Assembly: GCF_963678635.1 (NCBI RefSeq)
Contig: NC_087065.1
Location: forward strand, 4,510,020 to 4,549,508
Length of the DNA stretch: 39,489 bases
Source: Symsagittifera roscoffensis
Lineage: Eukaryota > Xenacoelomorpha > Acoela > Convolutidae
Direction: 5' to 3'
Below the pieces are notes generated by a model. That model was not told the DNA's origin. It searched no databases and worked only from the letters and a program-made list of their open reading frames with translations. The number at the start of each line of letters is the position of its first letter. Position 1 is the first letter of the stretch. Of this stretch, positions 18,791 through 28,360 are shown piece after piece. The position numbers and the translations under genes are program-made.

Positions 18791-19924
18791 CCGTTTCCTA
18801 CACCAAGGCTAGAGAAGGCTACGGATAAGACGAGGGAGAGTGCCCCACCTCTCGTGAAGCAGATCTGGGAATTTCTTGAGGGACAGTTGGAGATAGCCGA
18901 GAGTAGGGAGATGACGGTGGGTAGATTCTTCACGGCAGCGAACGAGGTCACCATTGGAGGATTCTTGAGGGAGCATGCAAAAGCTGAGTTGAGGACGAGG
19001 AAAGATCACGAGATCCTGAAATTCTTGAGTCCTTGTTCGGAAAAGAAATACATGGCTGGAGTGTTTTATGCGAAAGAGACCATTTTTGGGGCCTTTGTGC
19101 AAGAGCTGTTGAGTATGCCCATAAGCCTCTTGCTGGCCCTATACTTGGTTTACCCAAGGTACCTGTTTAACATGGGTCCAGCATAAATGTTCAGCCGGGG
19201 GGTAGAGACACTTCGGATTGACGGGTATCTGACAAAGGTGCTCCTGACTCATGGCGAACTGGTGTCGTTTCATCGGTTGATGAAATATGGGGAGCCCCTG
19301 TCAATGGAAAAGACCCACTCAAGCATAGACACCTACTCGTACAAGTGCGCTGCAGGGCTGAAGACGTTGCTAGTGGAGTATCTTCTAATGCAAAACCGAC
19401 ACATGACCGGCAACGAGAAGAATCCAAAGACGAGAGATGAATGGAGGGAGGCGAATGGTGGTATCCCTCTGCTGACCGATCTATGTCTGGCAATGAGATC
19501 TGACCCAGTAGGAATGATCAGGGGACTAGAGGAGGTCGTGACTTGTATTTACGGACCAGCGGTTACGTACGCCTTTCCGGATCCTCTAGTGGCGGCATAC
19601 CCCAATTCAGTGGTACACGTGAGCTTAATAAGCGTGTTGGATGGGACGGCGTTGAACTGGTGTCGACAAGAGGTGCTGAGGGCACGAATGAGTAATACAG
19701 TGCTCATTGGGAAGGTGAAAGATCCCGAGTTGGTAGTGTTTAACTTCCGGGGGCAACTGCAATGCAGGATGGGGGGAAAGCGTGAAGGCCCCATTGAGAC
19801 TTATCCCAAGTTCTGGAATCTGAATCCCCTGACGGCGGACGGACGAGAAATCCTGAGAATCCCCGCGTGGAAAATGAGCTTCGAGTTGGTGAAGAGGGAG
19901 CTAGAGGCGACACTAGAGAAGTAA
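18791..19924 (+). pseudogene. Unrecognised cargo protein continuing the second SGNH frame
   Basis: Same frame as 17993-18790, interrupted by TAG 18788 and TAA 19184 and ending at TAA 19922. The second stop is followed immediately by ATG 19187. The protein looks soluble and mostly globular, with a hydrophobic helix MPISLLLALYLVYPRYLF near 19110-19165 and a compact region 'DGYLTKVLLTHGELVSFHRL'. I recognise no family. The three pieces were probably one polypeptide of over 600 residues with the SGNH-like domain at its N-terminal side. Confidence 0.5.
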
Positions 19925-20936
19925 ATCCTGCCCGCCACCGTTCCTGAGTTCCCAACAGTCAGGAGAATGACCCTGGGGATGAATAGCTCCCTGGTGGTCC
20001 CATCCCTGTTCGCAAGAGCTACGGTAGAAAAGCAGCAAAAGGATTTCACCGATGGCTGGGTACTTTGTTCATTGGGTATACAGCAGCGGTCTACTTCCAT
20101 ACTTGTGATATCAAGATAAACTCGTGGACGACCATGCGAAAAAAATGAGAGGCTCAATGCCTCCAAAATTCGAGGTTCGGGACATCTTGAGAACGCTCGA
20201 TCAAACGAATTTGGAGAACATGTTACCAATATGGGATTATGGCAGGATGATCGTAGAAGAAGGGCACATCGCACTGAAAGACGAGATGAAGTTTGCCACA
20301 AGAAAGTACCGGGCGCCTTACGGATTAGAGCAAGTGGAAATGAAACAAGAAGGGAAAGAGCTGGATGCGGCAGGCTTGTTATATGTGGCTCTGACAGAAT
20401 ACAAGAAGCAAGACCCAGCGACACCTTCACCCCTATCAGTAGGCACCACTGGGGACAAGAGAAGCGGCCCCGTAGAAGACCAATTCAGAGAGATACTTGA
20501 GAGAAGGCGAGCCGAGTCAGAAGCGGAAAGCATGGATGAAACTCTCAGTGAAACAGGAGAGGAAATGGAAGTGGGGAATACGCCTGAGCCGAAACCAGCT
20601 GAGGTGGATTTCACCGCCCAGGAACTACTGCAGGAACTGAGCGGAGATGATTGGGCGGACTCGGCCACGCCACCTCTGACCTCATCCCCTCGGAAAGACC
20701 TGGAATTACCATTGACAAGCGAAACTTCCAACATGGGGATGATACTCTTGAGTACAGAAGACAGCAAGAAGAACACGTTTGAGGGGAACAAGAACATGTT
20801 TCTAGAGACTCTGGATGAGAAGGCTTGGCGGGAATTCTTGAGTGAATTTAATCAAGAGACGAAGAGTGAGGCCACGCTAGATAACTTCAAGGAAGAACTG
20901 TGGAACACGGTGATCAAGTTCAGAGAACCGGTGTAG
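19925..20936 (+). pseudogene. Unrecognised cargo protein with acidic C-terminal half
   Basis: The frame of the preceding piece stays protein-like to about 20070 (RRMTLGMNSSLVVPSLFARA), then a frameshift moves it into the frame containing 20124-20936 (270 codons). The N-terminal part is globular ('ENMLPIWDYGRMIVEEGHIAL'). From about 20450 it is rich in Glu, Ser, Asp and Pro and is probably disordered. It ends at TAG 20934, directly followed by ATG 20937 in the same frame. No domain recognised. Confidence 0.45.
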
Positions 20937-21215
20937 ATGGGCACCGGGCTGGATGAAAAAGCAAGAAAAGAGTTACTGCGCAAGATGGTCAAGTTGAGGG
21001 AGACGCGACAGAAGACCAGGGACAGCTCCACTCTGAAACAAAAAACTGATGATAAAATGATTAAAGTTAAAGAGGAGGATAAGTTTAAGACTAGTAATAT
21101 GATTAAAAGTACTAATATCCTTAAGGCTCGAGCAGGGGGGAGGCAAGAGTTGGAAGGGTCGGACCGGGATAAGGAGGTCGAATCAGTGATGATAGCGGCG
21201 AAGCCCCCCAAGTAG
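20937..21215 (+). CDS. Small basic cargo ORF (92 aa)
   Basis: ATG 20937 directly abuts the TAG of the preceding frame. The protein is highly charged: Lys/Arg/Glu-rich, with 'KQKTDDKMIKVKEEDKFK'. No domain is seen. A local change to A-rich codons (21050-21120) sets it slightly apart. It could be a separate ORF or the continuation of the preceding acidic protein after a nonsense mutation. Confidence 0.4.
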   Translation: MGTGLDEKARKELLRKMVKLRETRQKTRDSSTLKQKTDDKMIKVKEEDKFKTSNMIKSTNILKARAGGRQELEGSDRDKEVESVMIAAKPPK

Positions 21216-21219
21216 AGGT

Positions 21220-21885
21220 GTGAAGTCTCGGAGGAGGAAGAGAGAGAAAGAGGGGTTGAGTAGTCCTTCGACGGACGCAATCTCTGAGAAAAATCTGAAG
21301 GAGACTGCTCCCATGGTCCTAGCGCGGTGGAAGACAGCAGCCTACAAGGGTAGCTCCGAACCAAGGAAGTTGGCCGAGGTAGAAAAAGAGATGGAGGTTT
21401 CCACAAGTTTGGCAACGGAAGAAGACTTCAGACCCCAGAAGACGAACACGAGGAGGGGTTCGACTAGTGGACAGATGTGGGAGGTGGATGTCGGCAAGGA
21501 ATGGATATCAAGCGAGCATCAGGCTACCCGGAAACAAGTGACCGAGATCAGGTGACTTGAGAAGAGTAGGACGAGGAACACCGCTCGGCCGAGGTGGGTG
21601 GCTCTGGAGACAATGAAGGAACTGGAAGACTGCCTATAGAAACTCGATCACGGAGTGTCTCGCAAGCGACGCAATTGGGCTACCCAGCAAAAGGCCGAGA
21701 TCAACAAGTTAGAACTGGGCAGCCAGCTGAAACGAACTTGGCAGAACTTATTACGGGATTGTTTTGAAGAAGCGATGAGGACACCCTCATCTGCGTTGCC
21801 GTTGATAGCAAATCCTTTCGTTAGGACAGCTGATATTCGCGTGGAGCCTCTTGGGAATAGAGCTACAGACGTTGACCTCACATGA
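21220..21885 (+). pseudogene. Unrecognised charged cargo segment with two in-frame stops
   Basis: One frame from 21220 to 21885 with a TGA at 21553 and a TAG near 21640. It begins with a basic cluster (KSRRRKREKEG), possibly a nuclear localisation signal by composition. Near 21700 it has a helical stretch (QLKRTWQNLLRDCFEEAM). No domain recognised. It is followed by a frame change near 21870 into the next long frame. Confidence 0.4.
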
Positions 21886-23422
21886 CAAGTTGAGGCTGGG
21901 CAGCAAAAATCTGGAGATTTATCAGATGTTGACGCAGCACGTCGCCAGGGATAATTCAGGCTTGAGTCTGGCAAGGAGAAAAGATGCTACTTGTTTCTTG
22001 AGGTGGATAATGTCCGTGATGACCAACAGCACCATCCAAGCGTGTCAGCAGAGAGCAATTGGAAGCAAGACAATGGAAAGGAGAATCCCAGCGGTCATTC
22101 TGAATGTATACCAGAGTACTGGAATAGAAAAAGAGGATGGTTCCAGGCAGTCTCTAGAGAATCATAGAAAGCTAGAGGGAATACGGAGGTTCTATAACAA
22201 GAAATTTGAAGATGGAGATGACGTGCATCGTAACTTAGCCTCGGCTGGAGAGTACTTGAGACCCAATAAAAAGGGAGAATATCAATACGTGTCTGGAGTG
22301 ATGGGAAAAGCATACAACCCCTTCTAGGATTCAGAGGCCGGGAGCGCTCACAAGAATCACGAAGTGACAAAGCTATTAAAAATTTGGACGGAAAAGATTA
22401 TCGAGATAGACCCAGCAGAAAGAGAGAAGCCGAGCTTGGGCTTGATTCTCGAGAAGATGCCAGAAGTGAGGAGTGTGTCGCGGTCAAACAAAAGAGTCGA
22501 ATTGAAAATGGGTAATGGAAACGGCATGTTGGTTACGAACTTAGGAGTGGTTTGGAAGTTGCTGAGACCCTCCTGGTGCCCACATCCCCACGCAAGCCTG
22601 ATCGAGGAGGTCACGGAGCAATTGAGGCTTGCACCGACAAAAGACGAGGACCTAGCAACGCTGAGTATAGTGCACAAGCTGATCTTGCCTCAGATGAAGG
22701 AGCCAGTCGAAGCAACGAGCAAGCTAGGATCGGTGAAAAAGATGGAACCGGGTAGCTGTCTTGACCTGACGTGTGGAAGCGGAGAACACACTTTTGATGG
22801 ACGATCATGCGTCAGGATACAGTCCTTTCAAAAAGAAGACCTAATCACTTGGTTTGGAGACATCACAGAAAGGGAGAAGAGTGAAGTACAGATAGTGGCT
22901 GAGTGTTACGCGAATACCACCGTGAACATAGCAACAGCTTTGGGATTCTTCTCAAGAAGGTGTAGTCTGCAATCACTGGAGATGCTGGAGTCTGAGCACC
23001 ATTTGGTGACTGCGTTGAGCGTGGAGTCATGGCCTGGGGTATTGCAAGTAACCCAGAAACACATCAGAGGCTGGAAAGTTGGTCTTGAAGCGGAGATGGG
23101 GTTTCCCATAAGTGAAGCCTATATTCTGCCATTAAATGTGAATTCCCTAGTGGGATCAGTGTTGGCCAACCTATGTGGTAGCCACTACCCACTGCACATG
23201 GCGATGGTGGAGGTATCCAGCCAGAGGGTGTTAATAGACAAAGCCTTCTGGGTGCCCAAGTGCGTAAGATTGGCTCGAATGTCGCATCACTCACACAGAC
23301 TATTGAGAAAGATCCGGGGAACTGTGCCGAGGGAACAGAGAGACGACTTGAGTGAAATCTGGGGGAGGAACTTCTGGGTTTGGAAAGTGAAAACACGAGT
23401 GACCTCGAGAGACAAAATATGA
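21851..23422 (+). pseudogene. Large unrecognised cargo protein, one in-frame stop
   Basis: One frame of about 520 codons interrupted only by TAG 22325. The first part (21851-22327) is Arg/Lys-rich. The second (22364-23422, 352 codons) is the longest uninterrupted cargo frame. It contains a Cys-bearing region (GSCLDLTCGSGEHTFDGRSC near 22755), a potential N-glycosylation site (CYANTTVN) and a hydrophobic stretch near 23130-23200. I considered an envelope-like glycoprotein, but see no signal peptide, furin-type site or clear transmembrane anchor. Its function is unknown. Confidence 0.5.
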
Positions 23423-23669
23423 TCGGGAAACCGATGAATAGTGCTCCAAATCTGGAGGAGAATGATGCGATGCATGAGAAGATGAAGGAACTGGAACCTC
23501 TCTTAGAAGCTTCGGGAGAGCGCAACCTTCGGAGCATCGATATCAAACATTGGGAATGCCCGTGCACTGCCTGGCACAAACGGTGTGGTACCCGGATCAC
23601 GGAAACCTCTGCCTAATATGGGATGTGTAAGAGATTCGGTCGATCGGATTACCAGATCACAGACAAAAG
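23380..23669 (+). pseudogene. Broken cargo segment
   Basis: The frame 23380-23616 starts at ATG inside the end of the previous frame and encodes an acidic then Cys-containing peptide (HWECPCTAWHKRC). The overlap suggests a frameshift in a single original protein. Pieces in the other frames run on to 23797. No domain recognised. Confidence 0.35.
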
Positions 23670-24341
23670 GTGACACTCTTGGTGGTGATCACGATGCTGG
23701 CTTTGCGATGGATCGAACAAAATGTGACGAAGTATCGGGAGTCGAAGATACCAACGGCAAAATCAATATACGCTATAGATTACAGCAGGAGACTTGAGTT
23801 GTTTAAGACTGCATGCAAGGTATTCGCCATACCAATGGAAGTCAGGCACGTATGGAGCCGCATAAGGTTATTTCCTCGGTTTCGAGCGACGTTGACGTCT
23901 TGGCTGTACATGGTGACGAAAGATAACATGAAGAAATATCAAAAGGAATATCGACAGTTCCTGGCAGAAATAGGACCGTAAGCCTTCAAGAGACCTCTGC
24001 TGACCCATCGAAATGCGATCACGACAGGTTGGAAAAGAGTCGGTAGGGTGTCTAGAGACAATACCAAGGCAAGAGAATCGATACTGGAGAAGGACTTGGC
24101 GAAGAACGTGAGCTTGAGCATGCACAATTCCTTTTGCTTGAACAGGGAATCGAAAGTGAAAGGTTTACCAAATCAGGCAAAGAGGTTGCAAGAGCAGAGG
24201 GAGTGGATGCGATCCTTCGAACAATTAAAAGCGTGGGAAGAGATCGTAATCAGCTCCGATGATGAGGAAGCGCTGCTAAGGCAGATCACGGTGTCAAACT
24301 CATCAGGGCCTAGCACCTCGAAGGCTAGGAATACGAAATGA
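23670..24341 (+). pseudogene. Last cargo frame, N-terminal hydrophobic helix, one in-frame stop
   Basis: One frame from 23670 to 24341 with a TAA at 23979. It begins with a hydrophobic segment (LLVVITMLALRWIEQ), followed by a basic, helix-rich region ('YSRRLELFKTACKVFAIP', 'WSRIRLFPRFRATLTSWLY'). After the stop it continues Arg/Lys-rich and ends with a Ser-rich tail. No recognised domain. The hydrophobic segment could be a membrane helix or simply a buried strand. It is the last protein-like sequence before the 3' non-coding part of the element. Confidence 0.45.
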
Positions 24342-24371
24342 GCAGAGATCTCAATGTGGGTTTCTTGAGTC

Positions 24372-24389
24372 TTGAGAGGGAAAGAAAGG
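24372..24389 (+). other. Polypurine tract candidate, displaced from the LTR
   Basis: GAGAGGGAAAGAAAGGGG is a pure purine run of the type used to prime plus-strand synthesis in LTR elements. It lies about 300 bp before the 3' LTR-like repeat rather than directly next to it, so either the LTR start is misjudged or this is coincidence. The rest of 24342-24688 is AT-rich with no gene. Confidence 0.25.
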
Positions 24390-24688
24390 GGCTCGAGGGT
24401 GAACTCGGATGAAATCTGAGTTGACGAAAAATTTTTTTTAATCGGACAAGATATTGTTATTAGTATGCTATAATTATTATACAAATCAAAATGTTGCATG
24501 ACAATTTCCTGATTGGATAGAACAAAAGAAATTTTAGATCATTAGCTTGCAAAGCCTGAATTAAAGGTACAAGTTTATGCAGATTTTGATTGCTGTTTAG
24601 CGATAGTGTGACAATTTTACATGGTTGTGAATTTTGGGGTGTAGATAGACTTAAGTCTGCTGCAAACTTCTGTAAATCAAAGCTTCAC

Positions 24689-25032
24689 TGTCTGATAAAA
24701 AGTAACTGTACGGACTGTTCCGACCCTGTTTTTAACGGCGTTCGCGTATTTTGGGTATTTTGAGACCTAAGTATGGGGACGTTCTTATTTTTTAGAGTGG
24801 GGGGGGGGGGGTATTTTGGTAGTGGCCTTTAAGCTGTAACTGGTTTTTAGTCTCATGTCGCAAGTGAATCGAATTGGCTGCGACCGTTCGAGGTAGAAAA
24901 ACACAGTAGGTAGAAAAACACAATTGGCTGCGACCGTTCGAGGTAGAGATAGTGTCCCTGACTCTTGAGCCAATGGTTATAAGGCCTATTTTTCTTTAAC
25001 CTCATAAATGACTGAAGTAGGCGACTGTTACA
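24689..25032 (+). repeat. Candidate 3' LTR (344 bp direct repeat)
   Basis: Matches 972-1273, starting TGTCTGATAAAAAG and ending TGTTACA. It is longer because a segment of roughly 40 bp around 'GAAAAACACAATTGGCTGCGACC' (about 24890-24945) is duplicated, and the G-run is 13 G (24799-24811). The repeat ends exactly where the interrupted LINE frame resumes, which is the best evidence that it is the terminus of the insertion. Confidence 0.65.
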
Positions 25033-26980
25033 ATAGACGGAGGGTTGAGACCGATTGCCATAGCAACACGCTGAGATGTATCGCGTCTAAATGCGCTGGA
25101 AGCAAGGCCCTCTCCGAGCGACAAAATTTTTTCGGAAACGTACAGGTAGGATGCGGTACCAAACGAGGAGCAGAAATAGCTGCGCACTTGTTTCGAAACC
25201 CAATTGAACGCGACGACAATCCAAAATGCACTGTTGTTTTTAAACTAAATTTTGAGAATGCCTTTAACTCTCTAAATAGAGAAACAATGCTAAATCATGT
25301 TTATTCAAATCGCCCCGAATTGTATAATTACACCCATTGCGCGTATGGTAAACCTAGTTAGCTTTTTTACGGAAGCTCTGTCATAATGTCAGAAGACGGA
25401 ACTCAGCAAGGTGATCCTGAAGCCCCACCCCTTTTTGCGGAAACAATTCATACACTAGTCAAACAGTTGGAGTCGAAAATTAACATCTGGTATTTAGATG
25501 ATGGAAATTTGGCCGACGACTATAAGGTAGTACTCCGGGACCTTAAAAACGGAACAAATTTACGGCCTGAGCTTGAACACTGAGAAGTGCGAACTTTGTT
25601 TTTGGGAGCGACTACTAGTACACAGTATAATTCAATGTCAACACAATTTCGAAAAATATGCCCCAAAATAAAAATAAAAACAAAAGAAGAACTCCTCATT
25701 TTAGGTTCTCCAATCGGCGAACTTTGTCGAAAAAAATTGCTCGACAAAAAAATTAAGGAGCTTGAAAAAATCTCGGAGGTCATTGACAAACTAGACGCCC
25801 ATTATGGTTTTCACCTCCTGAAAAATTGCTTTAGCATGCCAACACTCCTATATTTTTTGCGTACGAGCAGTTGTTTTTTGCAAAATGATTTTTTGGAACG
25901 CTACGACAAGTTACTAAGAATTTCGTTATGCAAAGTCACTAACGAGAAAATGGGTGATAACCAGTTTTTACAAGCAGTTCTCCCGGCAGCCAAAGGTGGC
26001 TTGGGCGTTTCTTCCGCTCCTCTACTCGCTTTACCCGCTTTCTTAGCCTCAGCAGTAGGAGCGAAAGATGCCTTGAGCGAAATCTTTGGTTCGGAGCATG
26101 TGGATGGAACCTATGATGATGCGCTTAAACGGTGGTTTGAAATTGGAAAAATTGAAATGGCTCTGGAAATTGAAATCCAAAAAAATTGGACGGAGCCAAT
26201 TTTTGACAGCGAAATTGCAGACTTGATTTTACGAATCGAACCAACGGACGTAGAAAGATTCAACGCGTTCCAAGACAGATTTGGCTCCCAATGGTTGAAC
26301 GTCATCCCGTGCAAAAATTTAAGGTTAAAACTGTCGAACCAACAACTCAGAATTGCGATAGGACTTCGATTAGGCTCAAAAATATGCGAACGGCATAAAT
26401 GCGTGTGCGGAAAAGACGTTACCGAGGATGGTTGGCATGGTCTTTTTTGCCTCAAAAGTGCAGGGAGATTCTCTAGGCATTCAAACCTGAATGCCCTTAT
26501 AAAGCAGAGTTTATCTTCTACTCACATTCCGTCTGTTTTACAACCACGACACCTCTACAGGACCGATCAGAAGCAACCAGACGGTTTGACGCTTCCTCCA
26601 TGGGCTGTTGGTAAGCAGCTTTTGTGGGATGTAACGGTAGTAGACTCCTTAGCTCCTTGTAGGATTATTGCCGGGTCTATTTGTAACCCTAGTACGGCTG
26701 CCGCTGAAGGGGAAGAACGAAAAATTGACAAGTATAAAGATCTTGTAAATGATGCATATCTTTTTCAACCGCTAGCTTTTGAAATTCAAGGCGCGGCCGG
26801 CCCCAGCACAGAAACTTTTTTGAGCAAGCTTTGTAAGAACCTAAGCATATGCACTGAGGAACCCAGAGCAGGCAGCTTTTTAAAACAGTGAATCTCCCTG
26901 GCTATACAGATTGCGAACGCCGCTTGCGTACTCGGAACAATAAATCAAAAAATAACTTTCGACAAAGTTTTCATTTGCAA
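25033..26980 (+). pseudogene. 3' part of the interrupted LINE: RT and restriction-like endonuclease
   Basis: Resumes at IDGGLRPIA, a conserved RT block that follows the block ending at 383. A one-base deletion near 25056, in-frame stops at 25359 (TAG) and 25581 (TGA), and a TGA at 26889 in place of a codon inside the ISLAIQ...NAACVLG block show a dead copy. RT motifs: VVFKLNFENAFNSLNR, GTQQGDPEAPPLF and IWYLDDGNLADD (YLDD core near 25492). The C-terminus has a CX1CX9HX3C finger (CVCGKD...WHGLFC, near 26401-26450), then RHSNLN, and a PD...D endonuclease core (QPDG then LLWDVTVVD, near 26577-26640). That combination defines LINEs with a restriction-like endonuclease (R2, NeSL, R4, Utopia clades). 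The exact clade is not settled. Confidence 0.85.
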
Positions 26981-27233
26981 CACTTGTATACTATATTTTC
27001 TCGTGTCGAGTTGCGTGTTCTTATTGAAGAAACGTAACCCGTATCGATTTTAATTGAAAAGGATTTAAACACTTGTCATCTTCTTTTATCATTATCACTT
27101 CCATATCTAGAAAATTCCGAGGATTTTGACTGGAATACGTGATGAAGGGAATCTTGACTGTAACCTCGGTTACTATGATACTTTTGACCTTCTGATTACC
27201 ATCTAAAATAAAAAAATCTCAAAAACAATAACT

Positions 27234-27924
27234 GTGACAAAAAATGAACGCAAACTGCATACACTGACAGTTATTGCCCCACCCGGAGCAGAGCAAATTA
27301 TAACCAGCATCAAAAGCAAAGGAGTCATTCGACTTAACCGGACGGTATTTCCCATGGGATGCTTTCCAAGGTCTCATAAAACCAAGAACATATACCCTAA
27401 ATTAGCCAAAGTCAAATTGTCAAAGTTGTCTTGTGTATGAAACGACATCGAGGCAAAATTAATTCTCCCGTTACCTGAAGACATAATTCATAGCCTAATA
27501 ATCAAACGTTACACCTGTACCGTAACTGAATTGGGTCAGTATGTTTATACAGTAAGAGCAAATAGAAGTTAAAATACAAAACGAAGAACAAGAGAAAAAG
27601 CCGACGGACTGGCCTTATAAATCGAAAATGGATGGCTTCAAAATGTGGGAAGGTGTGGAAATCTGGTTTCACTTACCTTCACTACATGAAGGTCAAAAAT
27701 GCAAGAGCTCTGGATGCCAAGAAAAAAGTCATCACGATGATTGGTGCAGCATAGGAAAGCAACAAACCAAAAAACATTCCCCACAAAAACCAAGCTTCAG
27801 TAGGTCCAGCGACGAGAAAAACGATGACGAAACAACAAGCGACAAGTCTTGTAATGGCTGTGAAAATGAAGAAAGTTCAAGCAAATTTTTTATGTGCAAA
27901 AAAACCAAATACTTTTTCCGTTAA
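27234..27924 (+). pseudogene. Probable ORF1 remnant of a second LINE
   Basis: Two protein-like frames (27234-27440 and 27628-27924, with readable sequence between, broken by stops). The stretch ending 'IWFHLPSLHEGQKCKSSGC' followed by HHDDWC resembles the end of a zinc-knuckle ORF1 protein of Tx1/L1-like LINEs, where a 'VWFPG..P.C..C...H....C' pattern is usual. The match is loose. It lies just upstream of APE/RT remnants on the same strand, which supports the call. Confidence 0.4.
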
Positions 27925-28360
27925 CAATTTTAGCATAAGAAATCCAGCTAAATGATACTCACTTACCAAAAAATGTCAAGAATTAAAAAAATTTGCCGAA
28001 CTCCATTTCGTGCTTTTAGAAATAAAAGTATCAAAACTTACAAACATACATCTGAGTTTAGTGGATAAATACAAAGTTTTTTTTTGGTTTCATACTCTGC
28101 TCAAATAATTCTGGTGGTTTTCTAATGCTTTGTTCATCAAATTTGAGTCCTGCAAAAAGTTGCTTCAAATACAGGTTTTCAAATGTTAGAACTTGTTAAA
28201 CTTGATTGGTTTATCATCAATTTTTATGCGAACCCAAATTCCTTCCCAGCAGCTTTGAAATCCCTGATATTAAGCATCAGATGTTAACCCAATCAACCAA
28301 AAACTATCATGACTGACGATTTTATTGACAATGATAACAGTTCTTCAATACTTAAGTTAA

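Larger units (their letters stand above)
384..25032 (+). mobile_element. Giant Ty3/Gypsy-like LTR retrotransposon nested in a LINE
   Basis: About 24.65 kb splits one LINE into halves at 383 and 25033. The flanks share ATA (381-383 and 25033-25035), or AATA if the last base of the element is counted, consistent with a short target-site duplication. Inside, all recognisable coding is on the plus strand in the order gag, protease, RT, RNase H, integrase, then about 9 kb of cargo. Direct repeats of 302 and 344 bp (972-1273, 24689-25032) are LTR candidates. Many nonsense codons and frameshifts, and about 15 substitutions between the two repeats by eye, show an old inactive copy. Ty3/Gypsy elements are normally about 5-10 kb, so this one would be exceptional. 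The alternative is two or more nested elements sharing a locus. The weak points are that no convincing primer-binding site or polypurine tract lies directly against the repeats, and that 588 extra bases sit between the left LINE edge and the first repeat. Confidence 0.65.

Noticed and set aside
22364-23422. Envelope glycoprotein of an errantivirus-like element
   Set aside because: One glycosylation site and a few Cys, but no signal peptide, cleavage site, fusion peptide or clear membrane anchor.
16482-23981. Stop-codon readthrough or an alternative genetic code to explain in-frame stops in the cargo
   Set aside because: All three stop codons appear at unrelated sites (TGA 16482, TAG 18788, TAA 19184, TAG 20934, TAG 22325, TAA 23979), mixed with true frameshifts. 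Random decay is simpler.
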